A stretch of DNA of 48,967 bases from Desulfobacteraceae bacterium (GTDB lineage Bacteria > Desulfobacterota > Desulfobacteria > Desulfobacterales > JAABTS01): contig JAABTS010000023.1 of assembly GCA_011389735.1 (NCBI GenBank), forward strand, positions 1 through 48,967, in the 5' to 3' direction. Below the pieces are notes generated by a model that saw nothing but the letters and a program-made list of their open reading frames with translations, was not told the origin of the DNA and did not search any database. Positions 35,128 through 43,658 of this stretch are shown here, piece by piece. Within the stretch, counting starts at the first letter, position 1. Every line of letters starts with the position of its first letter. A program made the translations under genes and the position numbers.

Positions 35128-35424
35128 TTGGATTTCAACATCGGTCACGGTGCTGTCGGAGGCAAGGTTATAGACCGATGCCATCAGGGATTCGTCGCCT
35201 CCGGACTCGGAACTCGAATCCTGAACGGTAAAAACGCGGAAGATATTCCGGTGGTGGATCAAGGCGCCCGCCGCTACATTTTTGACTACCGGAAACTACG
35301 GAAGTTCAATATTTCCCTGAACGCTCTTCCCGGGGACGGCAAAATTATCAATCGACCCGCTATTACGGAGGGTATCGAAGCCCTGTTCCTCAATAAATGC
35401 AAACAAAAGAGGGTTTCATTATAA
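35128..35424 (+). pseudogene. Remnant of an ABC_sub_bind-type ligand-binding protein
   Basis: The frame reads GHGAVGGKVIDRCHQGF, then LGTRILNGKNAEDIPVV, then YIFDYRKLRKFNISLNALP and IINRP. This order is what I know from the C-terminal end of ABC_sub_bind (PF04392-type) proteins, often the N-terminal sensor part of kinases in this lineage. Only about 90 residues remain, with no start codon of quality, no ribosome binding site and no upstream two thirds of the fold. It lies directly after the peptide-binding gene. I read it as a degraded gene fragment. The rest of the gap to 35489 shows nothing. Confidence 0.6.
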
Positions 35425-35489
35425 TCATCTCGAAAAGAACGAATTTCCCCGCCTTATTGAAAAGTTGAAATGCTTGTGATCGCACAAGA

Positions 35490-36479
35490 CTATGAGGGTA
35501 AGTCCCGAGCCGATTTGAGTTTCGCCGTGTCCCTTTTGCCGGCGATGACGGAGGCGGCGACACCCACGAAAAGAATTGTTCCGATGATGCTCAATGAAAT
35601 TTGTGTTGGTATTGGATAAGAATGCGACAGGATCATTTTGACGCCGACGTAAGCCAGAACAAACACCAGGCTCATTTTCAGATAACGGAATTTGTCGATT
35701 AACGCCGCCAGCGCAAAATATAGAGACCGCAAACCAAGAATCGCGAATATATTGGATGTAAACACAATAAACGGATCGGTGGTGACTGCAAAAATGGCGG
35801 GAATGGAATCGATTGCAAACAATACGTCGGAGCCTTCAATAACCAGAAGAACTAAAAACAAAGGCGTGATCGCCCATTTTTGATCGATTTTCGAAAAAAA
35901 CCGCTGCCCCTCGAAATTTTCGGTGACGGGTAAGAATTTTTTTGACAGCCTGATTAAAATGCTGTTTTGCAAATCGATATTGTCATGCCGGGTGATAAGC
36001 ATCTTGATTGCCGTAGCGATTAAAAAACCGCCGAAAACATAAATCATCCAATCAAATTTTTGAATTAACGCCGTTCCGGAAAAAATCATTATCCCCCGCA
36101 TGATCAAGGCGCCCAGAATACCCCAGAAAAGAACACGGTGCTGATACATGGCGGGAACTTTGAAATAGGCGAATATCATGGCGATTACGAAAATATTGTC
36201 CAGGCTTAAAGATTTTTCGATGATGTACCCGGTGAAAAAAATCATCGCAGCTTCACCGCCGGATTTTACGGATGCTTCGGAAAGTCCGACACCCAGCCAG
36301 TTATCTCGATACGCATAAAAGATAAAAACATTGAACAGAAGCGACAAAAATATCCAGAAAATAGTCCACAGTATGGCTTCTCTTGCTTCAATAACTTTAT
36401 TCCGACGATGGAACACTCCGAGGTCCAAAAAAAGCAAAAAGAGAATTAAAATTACAAACAGCGCCCAAGGAAGAAACAT
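35490..36479 (-). CDS. TerC family membrane protein (Alx-like)
   Basis: This 329-aa protein has about nine transmembrane segments. TerC/Alx members are linked to metal (Mn2+) export and tellurite resistance. Characteristic segments are FLDLGVFHRRN near residue 20, SLDNIFVIAMIFAYFKVP, the GxxxD-rich LLVIEGSDVLFAIDSIPAIFAV and the C-terminal LIDKFRYLKMSLVFVLAYVGVKM. The start at 36479 (MFLPWALFVILI) follows AAAGGTG; the frame extends 18 codons upstream without support. No yybP-ykoY-like leader was recognised upstream. Single gene. Confidence 0.9.
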   Translation of the reverse strand: MFLPWALFVILILFLLFLDLGVFHRRNKVIEAREAILWTIFWIFLSLLFNVFIFYAYRDNWLGVGLSEASVKSGGEAAMIFFTGYIIEKSLSLDNIFVIAMIFAYFKVPAMYQHRVLFWGILGALIMRGIMIFSGTALIQKFDWMIYVFGGFLIATAIKMLITRHDNIDLQNSILIRLSKKFLPVTENFEGQRFFSKIDQKWAITPLFLVLLVIEGSDVLFAIDSIPAIFAVTTDPFIVFTSNIFAILGLRSLYFALAALIDKFRYLKMSLVFVLAYVGVKMILSHSYPIPTQISLSIIGTILFVGVAASVIAGKRDTAKLKSARDLPS

Positions 36480-36556
36480 GTATTCACCTTTCTGAAAAGC
36501 CCATAACAAAAATATGCAATACGGCGTTTCCATTTTCGAGTTTCATAATAACGGTG

Positions 36557-36586
36557 AGCCTATCTCAAAGCGCGATGGGAAGTCAA
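36557..36586 (-). promoter_or_regulatory. Possible sigma-70 promoter for terC-like gene
   Basis: Minus-strand TTGACT (36581-36586) and TAGGCT (36557-36562) with an 18-nt spacer, about 80 nt upstream of the start. Hexamers match 5/6 and 3/6, so this is tentative. Confidence 0.35.
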
Positions 36587-36640
36587 GGGAAGATAGCGCC
36601 CGGTTTTCCTACCCGTTCAGAGTGCTTTCTGATCGAAAAA

Positions 36641-36694
36641 ACAGTTCGATCCCAGGCCTGTCGCATTGTGAAACGTAATTCCTGAAAACCTGTA
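36641..36694. repeat. R1 half-element, copy K
   Basis: Only the right arm is present: CGATCCCAGGCCTGTCGCATTG followed by GTGAAACGTAATTCCTGAAAACCTGTAG. The left arm is missing. The following 36695-36885 stretch is A/T-rich with a weak promoter-like TTGCAA (36740-36745), 16 nt, TAACAT (36762-36767) upstream of the 81-aa gene. Confidence 0.55.
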
Positions 36695-36885
36695 GGAAAC
36701 TGATTTGATTGCCGTTTTCAAGAAATACCGTTTTAAATATTGCAAATTCCATAAATTATGGTAACATAAAGGCCGTTCATGCGAAGAAACAAGTATATAA
36801 AAGTCAATTGATATAGAAATCAGGTGGATATAGACATCTTTGGCGGCCGATATGATCAAGAGAAACGGCGTGGAGAAAACAAAAA

Positions 36886-37131
36886 ATGATGCAAACCATA
36901 AAAATTCATATTTCAAGACCGGGGAAAGCAGAACCGGACACCAAGGTCACCATTCCTCTCCCAATGCTGAAAATTTCCGAACGGCTTCTTCCAGTGAAGA
37001 TAAAACAATCCCTGGATGCTGAAGGCGTCAAAATTACGGAGCTTGAAGCATTCGCCGGCCATAAAGGTCCAAAAGGGCCGGTCATCGAAATTGAAAATCC
37101 AAATGAAAAAATTTCTATTCTGGTGGAATAA
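36886..37131 (+). CDS. Small conserved-looking protein, unknown function
   Basis: The 81 aa read MMQTIKIHISRPGKAEPDTK at the start and end PVIEIENPNEKISILVE. The pattern beta strand - IPLPMLKISERLLPVKIKQSL - EGVKITEL - beta hairpin resembles short domains I associate with small bacterial proteins of unknown role. There is no signal peptide or membrane segment. GGAG lies 11-14 nt before the two tandem ATGs. It is isolated between R1 copies K and L. Function unknown. Confidence 0.55.
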   Translation: MMQTIKIHISRPGKAEPDTKVTIPLPMLKISERLLPVKIKQSLDAEGVKITELEAFAGHKGPKGPVIEIENPNEKISILVE

Positions 37132-37236
37132 AAACAATATTGCAATCCGGCGGATTTCGAAAACATCAACGAATTTCGTAAATCCTTATAAATGCCGGGG
37201 GAATGAATTCTTATTACATAATTTGAGAAGCTGTAA

Positions 37237-37346
37237 TAGACCGGGCTTTCAGAATTTAGATTTCATAAGACGATAAATTCGGGATTATACGATTCGGGTC
37301 TTTCTGAGCTGACGACACAATGAAATTTAATTTCCGGAAGACTGTA
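37237..37346. repeat. R1 element, copy L
   Basis: A diverged full-length copy: CGGGCTTTCAGAATTTAGAT at the left, GAAATTTAATTTCCGGAAGACTGTA at the right, and a centre TCGGGATTATACGATTCGGG. It stands between the 81-aa gene and the lipoprotein gene. Confidence 0.65.
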
Positions 37347-37393
37347 TCGAGTTTAGAATATACAAATCGATGTTTGACGAAAGGGGTAAGCTC

Positions 37394-37888
37394 ATGACAA
37401 GAATGTGGAAAAATAGAGATGTTTTCGTTGTAATTGGAGTGTTAGCGATCATGTGCCTGGCTGTTTCCGGATGCTATGTATCATCGGGGCAGAGCAAATA
37501 TGCATCGTCGTCATCAGGATCAAAAAGTTCAAAGCCTAAAGGCCCCAAGCCGGTTTATCATGATTTCGGCGATGTATTGATTCCAGGCGAGATGCAAGTG
37601 GAAAAGAGGTCTTCCTTTATATATAGAACTCCCGGCTTTTCAGCCGGCGTATTGTCGCTCAAAGGGCGGGTCGATATGAATTCGCTCGTGACCTTTTTCG
37701 ACTCGAACATGCCTAAAGACGGGTGGCGCCCCGTCAGTTCTTTCAGATCTCCGCGAACGATCATGCTTTTCAATAAAGATAACCGATGGTGCGTAATCGG
37801 CATTACTGAACGGGAATTCAGCACAATCGCCGAAATATGGGTTTCCCCGACCATGAATCCGATGGAAGAAGAAGGGTTGTTGAGATAG
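37394..37888 (+). CDS. Predicted lipoprotein
   Basis: The 164-aa protein has a signal sequence with lipobox LAVSGC; the lipid-carrying Cys is about residue 27, followed by a Ser/Lys/Gly-rich linker. The globular part reads YHDFGDVLIPGEMQVEKRSSFIYRTPGFSAG, then LFNKDNRWCVIGITE and a IAEIWVSP strand. I recognise this as a conserved lipoprotein type in sulfate-reducing Desulfobacterota but know of no assigned function. The ATG at 37394 follows AAAGGGG by 7 nt; the frame opens eight codons earlier. The residue after Cys is Tyr, so it is probably sorted to the outer membrane. Confidence 0.75.
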   Translation: MTRMWKNRDVFVVIGVLAIMCLAVSGCYVSSGQSKYASSSSGSKSSKPKGPKPVYHDFGDVLIPGEMQVEKRSSFIYRTPGFSAGVLSLKGRVDMNSLVTFFDSNMPKDGWRPVSSFRSPRTIMLFNKDNRWCVIGITEREFSTIAEIWVSPTMNPMEEEGLLR

Positions 37889-37917
37889 ACCGCCGCCGAA
37901 CCGGTGAGATTTACCGT

Positions 37918-37982
37918 GAAAAACCGGTTTGAAAGCCTCTTTACCGGTTTTCGATTCCCATGCCGTGGTTTTTCAAACCACG
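37918..37982 (+). terminator. Two consecutive hairpins after the lipoprotein gene
   Basis: First stem AAAACCGGT (37920-37928) / ACCGGTTTT (37943-37951). Second stem CGTGGTTT (37964-37971) / AAACCACG (37975-37982) with a 3-nt loop. They follow the stop by about 30 nt. The first ends in a T-run and is the better terminator candidate. Confidence 0.45.
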
Positions 37983-38131
37983 AATCAAATTCGGGTATAG
38001 GGAAAACGTTCAAAACAGTGCTGAAAACTTCGTTACCGGCCTCCAAACACTAACACCTGGAAGGCTATATATTTTTCATGACACGGGATGATCGATGACG
38101 ATCACGGCCGTTTATCGGGAATAAATAAATC

Positions 38132-39343
38132 ATGTATGGGATAATTAGAGGCAAATCCGTCATTTTAGGCGTTTGTGGAGGCATCGCCGCCTATAAAAGC
38201 GCGGAAATTCTTCGTTTGCTAAAAAAACACGGAGCGAACGTCCGGGTACTGGCCACTCGGAACGCTCTTCATTTTATCGGCCGGCATACGCTTCAAGCTT
38301 TGTCCGAGAATCCCATTCTGGTAGACTTGTTCGATGAAGGACCGGACGCCTCCATCAAACATATCCGGTGGGCGCAGGAGGCGGATCTGGTTGTCGTGGC
38401 GCCTGCGACCGCCAATCTTATCGGCAAATTCGCGAACGGAATCGCCGACGATGCATTGACCACCCTTTTGCTTGCAACGGATTGCCCGATTGTCATCGCT
38501 CCTTCCATGAACACCAAAATGTATGAAAACGCGGCGACCCGGCGGAATCTGGAACAGCTTGAAAAAGACGGCCGATGGATCATGCCCCCCGGTTCGGGGG
38601 CGCTCGCCTGTGGAACGTCAGGCGCCGGAAGGCTGCCGGAGCCGGCGGAAATAATCGATTACACAGTCGATGTGTTCACTCCCAAAACCCTTGCCGGAAA
38701 GCGGGTCCTGGTGACAGCGGGTCCGACTCTTGAGCCGATTGATCCCGTCAGGTTTATCGGCAATCCTTCGTCCGGCAAAATGGGCGTGGCGGCCGCCCGG
38801 GCCGCAGCGCACAGAGGCGCCGATGTGACACTGGTCTTGGGCCCGTCCAACATTCCCGATCCTCCGGAAAAAAGCATTTCAGTCATTCGAATAAAAACCG
38901 CCCTGGAAATGCGGGCTGCTGTTCTGGACCACTTCGACGACGTACAAATTGTTGTCAAGGCGGCGGCGGTCGGGGATTACAGGCCGGTTTCGCCTCGGGA
39001 ACATAAAATCAAAAAAATTGACGATCAGTTGACGCTGGTGCTTGAAAAAAATCCCGATATTCTGATGGAGCTTGGAAAACTCAAGAAGGATCAGATACTG
39101 GTCGGGTTTGCGGCGGAAACACAATTTTTGGAGCAACACGCCGCAGATAAAATGAATCAGAAGAATCTGGACATGATCGCCGGAAATATTGTGGGACTGC
39201 CGTCTTCAGGATTTTCTTCGGATACGAACCAGGTCACCTTTTTTTACCGTGACGGAACAAGTGAAACCCCTCCTTTGATGGAAAAATACGAACTCGCCCA
39301 CCTCCTTTTCGAACGGATCGAGCGCCGATTGCATGTCACATGA
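38132..39343 (+). CDS. coaBC: Bifunctional phosphopantothenoylcysteine decarboxylase / phosphopantothenate-cysteine ligase
   Basis: It carries out two steps of coenzyme A synthesis: CTP-dependent joining of phosphopantothenate with cysteine (CoaB) and FMN-dependent decarboxylation (CoaC). The CoaC part (1-180) has the GVCGGIAAYKSAEILR start, the His of IKHIRWAQEADLVVVAPATAN, the PSMNTKMYEN substrate clamp and a Cys in GSGALACGTSGAGRLPEP. The CoaB part (190-403) begins RVLVTAGPTLEPIDPVRFIGNPSSGKMG. The 403 aa are standard. Its stop overlaps the following glycosylase start (ATGA). Confidence 0.96.
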   Translation: MYGIIRGKSVILGVCGGIAAYKSAEILRLLKKHGANVRVLATRNALHFIGRHTLQALSENPILVDLFDEGPDASIKHIRWAQEADLVVVAPATANLIGKFANGIADDALTTLLLATDCPIVIAPSMNTKMYENAATRRNLEQLEKDGRWIMPPGSGALACGTSGAGRLPEPAEIIDYTVDVFTPKTLAGKRVLVTAGPTLEPIDPVRFIGNPSSGKMGVAAARAAAHRGADVTLVLGPSNIPDPPEKSISVIRIKTALEMRAAVLDHFDDVQIVVKAAAVGDYRPVSPREHKIKKIDDQLTLVLEKNPDILMELGKLKKDQILVGFAAETQFLEQHAADKMNQKNLDMIAGNIVGLPSSGFSSDTNQVTFFYRDGTSETPPLMEKYELAHLLFERIERRLHVT

Positions 39344-40038
39344 ATGAAAATTCCCCGCATTGCCTGGCCGATGATATCATCGCTTACCTTCGGTTTTTAT
39401 CTGAATCAGGCGTTAAGCATGTTGACTGTTCTCCTGAAAACATCAAGCGGATGGAACAATGGGGAAAAGCCTTTTTCCCGGTCCGGGAAAGCCTCGCCGT
39501 CATCCGCAACGAGGTTGAAAACTGCAGGCGGTGCAATCTTTACAAGGAACGACGGCGAACTGTGTTCGGCGCTGGCGATTCAAAGGCCAGGCTTGTTTTT
39601 GTCGGAGAAGCGCCGGGTCGGGAGGAAGATATCCAGGGCGAACCCTTTGTCGGAGATGCGGGCGTCTTATTGACCAAAATTATCGAGGCCATGAATCTCA
39701 CCCGGGACCAGGTGTATATTTCAAACGTCGTAAAATGCCGGCCTCCGAACAATCGAAATCCGTTGCCTGATGAAATCAGCGCGTGTTCCAAATTTTTAAG
39801 GCGCCAGTTGAAAGTGATCAGGCCGGAATTTATTTGCGCCCTTGGAGCGGTGGCGGCACGGTCGATTCTTGATGTCAAAGCTCCCATATCTCAATTGAGA
39901 GGGCGTTTTCATACGTTTATGGGCATAAAGGTCATGCCGACTTATCATCCGGCGGCGCTGCTCAGAAACCCTCAATTGAAACGGGATGTATGGGAAGACG
40001 TCAAAAAATTGATGGCCGGCTACGAATCGCAGGTATAA
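39340..40038 (+). CDS. Uracil-DNA glycosylase, family 4
   Basis: This 232-aa 4Fe-4S glycosylase removes uracil from DNA. The likely cluster ligands are C62, C65, C133 and C149 (NCRRCNLYKERRRTVFG, VVKCRPPNNRNP, ISACSKFL). The active-site motif GEAPGREEDIQGEPFVGDAG is at 89-108, and the C-terminal motif is MPTYHPAALLRNP. The first 45 residues are an N-terminal extension common in such proteins. It is translationally coupled to coaBC by the 4-nt overlap. Confidence 0.93.
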   Translation: MNENSPHCLADDIIAYLRFLSESGVKHVDCSPENIKRMEQWGKAFFPVRESLAVIRNEVENCRRCNLYKERRRTVFGAGDSKARLVFVGEAPGREEDIQGEPFVGDAGVLLTKIIEAMNLTRDQVYISNVVKCRPPNNRNPLPDEISACSKFLRRQLKVIRPEFICALGAVAARSILDVKAPISQLRGRFHTFMGIKVMPTYHPAALLRNPQLKRDVWEDVKKLMAGYESQV

Positions 40039-40146
40039 CGTTAAGACGCATGTTCAAAACATCGGAGGGAAACTATGTAACGCACTGAAATCAGGCATCG
40101 GAACCGTGGTTCATTAAAAAATCGTGAATCGGTCAATGATTTCATG

Positions 40147-40176
40147 TTGACAGATCATTTTAATATGCTTTATGAT
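40147..40176 (+). promoter_or_regulatory. Predicted sigma-70 promoter
   Basis: Perfect TTGACA (40147-40152), 18-nt spacer, TATGAT (40171-40176, 5 of 6). It would start transcription about 115 nt before the Rho_N-like gene. A 29-codon frame (ATG at 40192, TGA at 40279-40281) lies in that leader; it lacks a ribosome binding site. Otherwise the 40039-40299 gap shows nothing. Confidence 0.6.
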
Positions 40177-40299
40177 TCCCAGCTTTAGCGGATGATCCGG
40201 AATTATCGGATCAAAATGGAAAAATATGGCGGAGATAAAGACTTCGCAAAGGATTTTGATTATATTCAGTATTGTTTTTGAAAGGAGCAGCAGCCGAAA

Positions 40300-40623
40300 A
40301 TGGGTGGCAAAAAGAAAGAAACAAAGGAAAAACCTCTGGAAAAAATGACTTCAAAGGAATTACGGGAACTTGCGTTTGAAATTCCCGAAATCAGCGGAGT
40401 CCACGGCATGAACAAGGCAGAGCTGATCGTTGAAATCAAGACGGCGAAAGGCATTCCCTTCGAGAAGGCCCGGAGTTCCGGATCTGTACGTGAAATTAAA
40501 AAGAAAATCAAAGAATTGAGAATTCGGAAGGAAGCGGCGGTCAATGACGAAAACACGAAAATGGCCGGAATTTTGAAGCGTCGGATCACCAAATTGAAAA
40601 AGAAGACGCGCAGGTTTGCCTGA
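40300..40623 (+). CDS. Small Rho_N/SAP-like domain protein
   Basis: The 107-aa protein is strongly basic. Residues 14-51 (KMTSKELRELAFEIPEISGVHGMNKAELIVEIKTAKGI) have the helix-extended-helix pattern of the Rho N-terminal/SAP family, a nucleic-acid-binding fold. The second half is a basic helical stretch (VREIKKKIKELRIRKEAAV...RRITKLKKKTRR), likely coiled coil. A GAAAGGAG site stands 12 nt upstream. RNA or DNA binding is inferred from fold and charge. It precedes the HAD gene by 36 nt and may share its transcript. Confidence 0.72.
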   Translation: MGGKKKETKEKPLEKMTSKELRELAFEIPEISGVHGMNKAELIVEIKTAKGIPFEKARSSGSVREIKKKIKELRIRKEAAVNDENTKMAGILKRRITKLKKKTRRFA

Positions 40624-40659
40624 TGCTTTTCCGGAAAGACTGATGAGGGAACCCCGGTT

Positions 40660-41256
40660 TTGAAAAGTCCAAACGATAATCCCGTTCGGATTGATCCAAG
40701 AACAATCGGATTCGATATCGACGGCGTGATTGCGGACACCATGACCCTTTTTTTGAGCATCGCCGCAAAAGAGTTCAACGTGAATCATATTCAGTATGAG
40801 GATATTACCAGTTATTCGTTGAATGAATGCCTCGATATTGATGACGATATCCTTGACGCCGTTATCGAACGGCTGCTTTCCGGACGGTATGACCAGTCCT
40901 TGACGCCGATTGACGGCGCTGCTGAAGTGCTGAAGAGGCTGGGGGAAGAATACGGACCCGTCCGGCTGGTGACGGCTCGTCCGGCGCCGGAATATATCCA
41001 TAAATGGATTTTAAATATTGCGCCTTTGCCGCCTTCGGCGATCGATCTGGTCGCCACAGGCGCTTTCGAAGCCAAAGCAGAAGTGTTACGAGAGCGAGGG
41101 GTCGCCTGGTTTGTGGAAGACAGGCTTGAAACATGTTATCATCTAGAAGAAAACGGAATTTCTCCGATTCTTTTCAAACAGCCCTGGAACCGGCGCAACC
41201 ATTTATTTCATGAAGTCGATTCATGGAAGGCGCTGGAATCGATGATCGCATTTTAA
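40660..41256 (+). CDS. HAD-superfamily phosphatase (5'-nucleotidase-like)
   Basis: The 198 aa have the HAD nucleophile motif FDIDGVIADT at about residues 18-27, a Thr motif in RLVTARPAPEYIHKWI (about 101-116), and the acidic motif WFVEDRLETCYHLEENG near 150-165. This pattern fits small 5'(3')-deoxyribonucleotidase or YqfW-like members; the substrate is not determinable. Initiation is at TTG (GAGGGA about 10 nt upstream), since an upstream ATG runs into a stop. It lies just after the Rho_N-like gene. Confidence 0.82.
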   Translation: MKSPNDNPVRIDPRTIGFDIDGVIADTMTLFLSIAAKEFNVNHIQYEDITSYSLNECLDIDDDILDAVIERLLSGRYDQSLTPIDGAAEVLKRLGEEYGPVRLVTARPAPEYIHKWILNIAPLPPSAIDLVATGAFEAKAEVLRERGVAWFVEDRLETCYHLEENGISPILFKQPWNRRNHLFHEVDSWKALESMIAF

Positions 41257-41484
41257 TCTCGACGGCTGTTGAATCGCGCGATTCTTTTTCGCTCCATATA
41301 TTATCACTGTCGATTATTATCACGCGATGTTCGGATTTTTTTGGAAATTGGTTGAAATCCAGGGCGAAAAAATAATTTGACCAACGGTTACCGCTACAGT
41401 TTTTTTTAGAAACTACATTGGTTGCCAACGCGATCGTTGAGTGAATCAGTAAAAACTCGAGCATCGAGCATAAGGATTATCGAT

Positions 41485-42015
41485 ATGGCATTTCACGGGA
41501 CAACCATACTGGCGATAAAACATAACGACGTTATCGCCATGGCCGGAGACGGTCAGGTCACCATGAACACTACAATCGTGAAGCATCACGCCAGAAAAGT
41601 CCGGAAAATTTTTAACGACAGTATTCTGGTCGGATTCGCGGGGGTCACCGCCGACGCCATGACCCTCACCGAAAGGCTCGATGAAAAGCTTAAACGTTTC
41701 AACGGCAATCTCGAACGAGCGGCGGTCGAGCTGGGGAAAGACTGGCGGACGGATAAATATTTGAGACGTCTGGAAGCCGTTATGATCGCCTCCGACAAGA
41801 ATCGCATGTTTCTTATTTCCGGAAACGGCGATGTGATTGAACCGGACGAAACGGTTATCGGCATCGGTTCGGGCGGCATGGGAGCTCAGGCGGCGGCTAT
41901 GGCCCTGATCCGCCATACCGGTCTGAACGCTGTGGAAATCGTTCGGGAGGCGATGGCTATCGCGTCGTCTCTGTGTATTTACACCAACAGTGAAATCAAT
42001 GTCGAATCGCTATAG
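41485..42015 (+). CDS. hslV: ATP-dependent protease subunit HslV
   Basis: This proteasome-like peptidase of the HslUV complex has 176 aa. The N-terminus MAFHGTTILAIKHNDVIAMAGDGQVTM puts the catalytic Thr at residue 6, after a short propeptide as in many bacteria. KVRKIFNDSILVGFAGVTADAMTL and the C-terminal ICIYTN-type LCIYTNSEINVE are conserved. The ATG at 41485 follows AAGGA; the frame opens 21 codons earlier. The TAG stop is part of the R1 copy N terminus. hslU follows after an unusually long 227-nt gap. Confidence 0.94.
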   Translation: MAFHGTTILAIKHNDVIAMAGDGQVTMNTTIVKHHARKVRKIFNDSILVGFAGVTADAMTLTERLDEKLKRFNGNLERAAVELGKDWRTDKYLRRLEAVMIASDKNRMFLISGNGDVIEPDETVIGIGSGGMGAQAAAMALIRHTGLNAVEIVREAMAIASSLCIYTNSEINVESL

Positions 42016-42116
42016 GGTTGCAGAGATTGAATTTAACCAAACTGCGGCTCTGGGATCATGCAATTCATATATCCCGGGCCGACAGGACAGAGAAATTTAA
42101 TTTCCGGAAGGCAATA
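42011..42116. repeat. R1 element, copy N, between hslV and hslU
   Basis: 106 bp from TATAGGGTTGCAGAGATTGA to TTTCCGGAAGGCAATA, with arms meeting at CTGGGATCATGCAATTCATATATCCCGGGCC. It begins within the stop codon of hslV and fills half of the hslV-hslU gap. Confidence 0.8.
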
Positions 42117-42242
42117 AAAAAAATAAAACGCCGTTGCACCCGTCATACTGACGCTAAAGCTCGGTAAAACCGATTTATTACAGGATTCCAACCCGCTGAA
42201 CAATCGATAAAGAGAATTAACAACCAACAACCGGGAGCCTTG

Positions 42243-43616
42243 ATGAGTGATTTAAAACCTTCTGAAATTGTCACGGAGCTTGATAAATATATTATAGGGC
42301 AGGGAAAAGCCAAGCGGTCCGTATCCATTGCCCTTAGAAACCGCTGGCGGCGGCGCAAAGCGCCGGAAGCGCTGAGAGATGAAATCGCTCCCAAAAACAT
42401 CATTTTGATCGGACCGACGGGCGTCGGTAAGACCGAAATCGCACGGCGGCTTTCAAAACTTACCGATTCCCCTTTTATCAAAGTCGAAGCGTCGAAATTT
42501 ACGGAAGTAGGATATGTGGGACGTGATGTGGAATCCATGATACGTGATCTGCTTGAACTTACCGTGAATATGTTGAAAGTGAGGGAGTATGAAGCCATCC
42601 AACCCCAAGCGGCCCAAATCGCCGAGGAGCGGATGCTGGATTTGCTGCTCCCTAAATCAAGAGAGGAACGGGAGTCGGAGCAGAGCGAACAGGCCGAACC
42701 GGCCCTTGAATTGATTGAAGAGTCCGGCGACCATTCCGGGGCGACTCGTGAAAAGCTTCGGAAAATGCTTCGAAACGGTAAGATGGACAATCGATATGTG
42801 GATCTGGACGTTTCGGAAAAATCCATGCCTGTGGTGGAAATATTTTCCAATGTCGGCATGGAAGAAATGGGACTCAATTTCAAGGACATGTTCAGCGGCA
42901 TCCTGCCTAAAAACACCAAACGGCGAAAGGTGAAAGTTCCTGAAGCCCTGGAGATAATGACGCAAGAGGAAGCCCAGAATCTTGTCGATGTCGATAAAGT
43001 GGTCAATCAGGCCATCGAAAAAGTCGAACAATCCGGAATAATCTTTCTGGATGAAATCGACAAAATCGCAGGCGGTTCAGGAGGCCACAGCCCTGATGTT
43101 TCCCGGGAAGGGGTTCAGCGCGACCTGTTGCCAATCGTCGAAGGATCGACGGTCATGACAAAATACGGCCCTGTAAAAACAGATCATGTTCTTTTTATCG
43201 CGTCCGGCGCGTTTCACATGATCAAACCTTCCGATTTGATTCCCGAGCTTCAGGGGCGGTTCCCGATCCGCGTCGAGCTGGATTCCCTGGGCAAGGACGA
43301 ATTTGTCAGAATTCTGCAGGAACCTCAAAACGCGCTTCTTCTCCAGTACATTGCGCTTTTGGAGACCGAAGGGGTCATCATTAAATTCGAAAAGGACGCC
43401 GTAGACAGAATCGCCCATATCGCCGAGGAGGTCAATAACATGACGGAAAATATCGGCGCAAGACGGCTCCACACCCTGATGGAATGTCTTCTGGAAGATA
43501 TTCTTTTCGAAGCCCCTGATATAAAGGAAAAGCGGATTACCATCGACGGAGCCTATGTCGATAACAGATTGCAGGATATCAAGAGTAATGAAGATCTGAG
43601 CCGGTATATTTTATAG
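42243..43616 (+). CDS. hslU: ATP-dependent protease ATPase subunit HslU
   Basis: This 457-aa AAA+ unfoldase feeds substrates into HslV. Walker [16 protein letters not shown] lies near residue 57; the pore motif is GYVGRDVE, Walker [17 protein letters not shown], and sensor [19 protein letters not shown] is C-terminal. The intermediate (I) domain spans about 110-230. The ATG at 42243 follows GGGAG; a TTG one codon earlier is open but unnecessary. It precedes argB by 42 nt and could be read through into the arg genes. Confidence 0.96.
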   Translation: MSDLKPSEIVTELDKYIIGQGKAKRSVSIALRNRWRRRKAPEALRDEIAPKNIILIGPTGVGKTEIARRLSKLTDSPFIKVEASKFTEVGYVGRDVESMIRDLLELTVNMLKVREYEAIQPQAAQIAEERMLDLLLPKSREERESEQSEQAEPALELIEESGDHSGATREKLRKMLRNGKMDNRYVDLDVSEKSMPVVEIFSNVGMEEMGLNFKDMFSGILPKNTKRRKVKVPEALEIMTQEEAQNLVDVDKVVNQAIEKVEQSGIIFLDEIDKIAGGSGGHSPDVSREGVQRDLLPIVEGSTVMTKYGPVKTDHVLFIASGAFHMIKPSDLIPELQGRFPIRVELDSLGKDEFVRILQEPQNALLLQYIALLETEGVIIKFEKDAVDRIAHIAEEVNNMTENIGARRLHTLMECLLEDILFEAPDIKEKRITIDGAYVDNRLQDIKSNEDLSRYIL

Positions 43617-43658
43617 AATAGGGCCGGTTCTGCCGGCGCTGAATCGAGGTCTCCCGAT

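Noticed and set aside
36480-36640. A yybP-ykoY manganese riboswitch upstream of the TerC-like gene
   Set aside because: The expected paired helices and conserved loop sequences could not be found in the leader.
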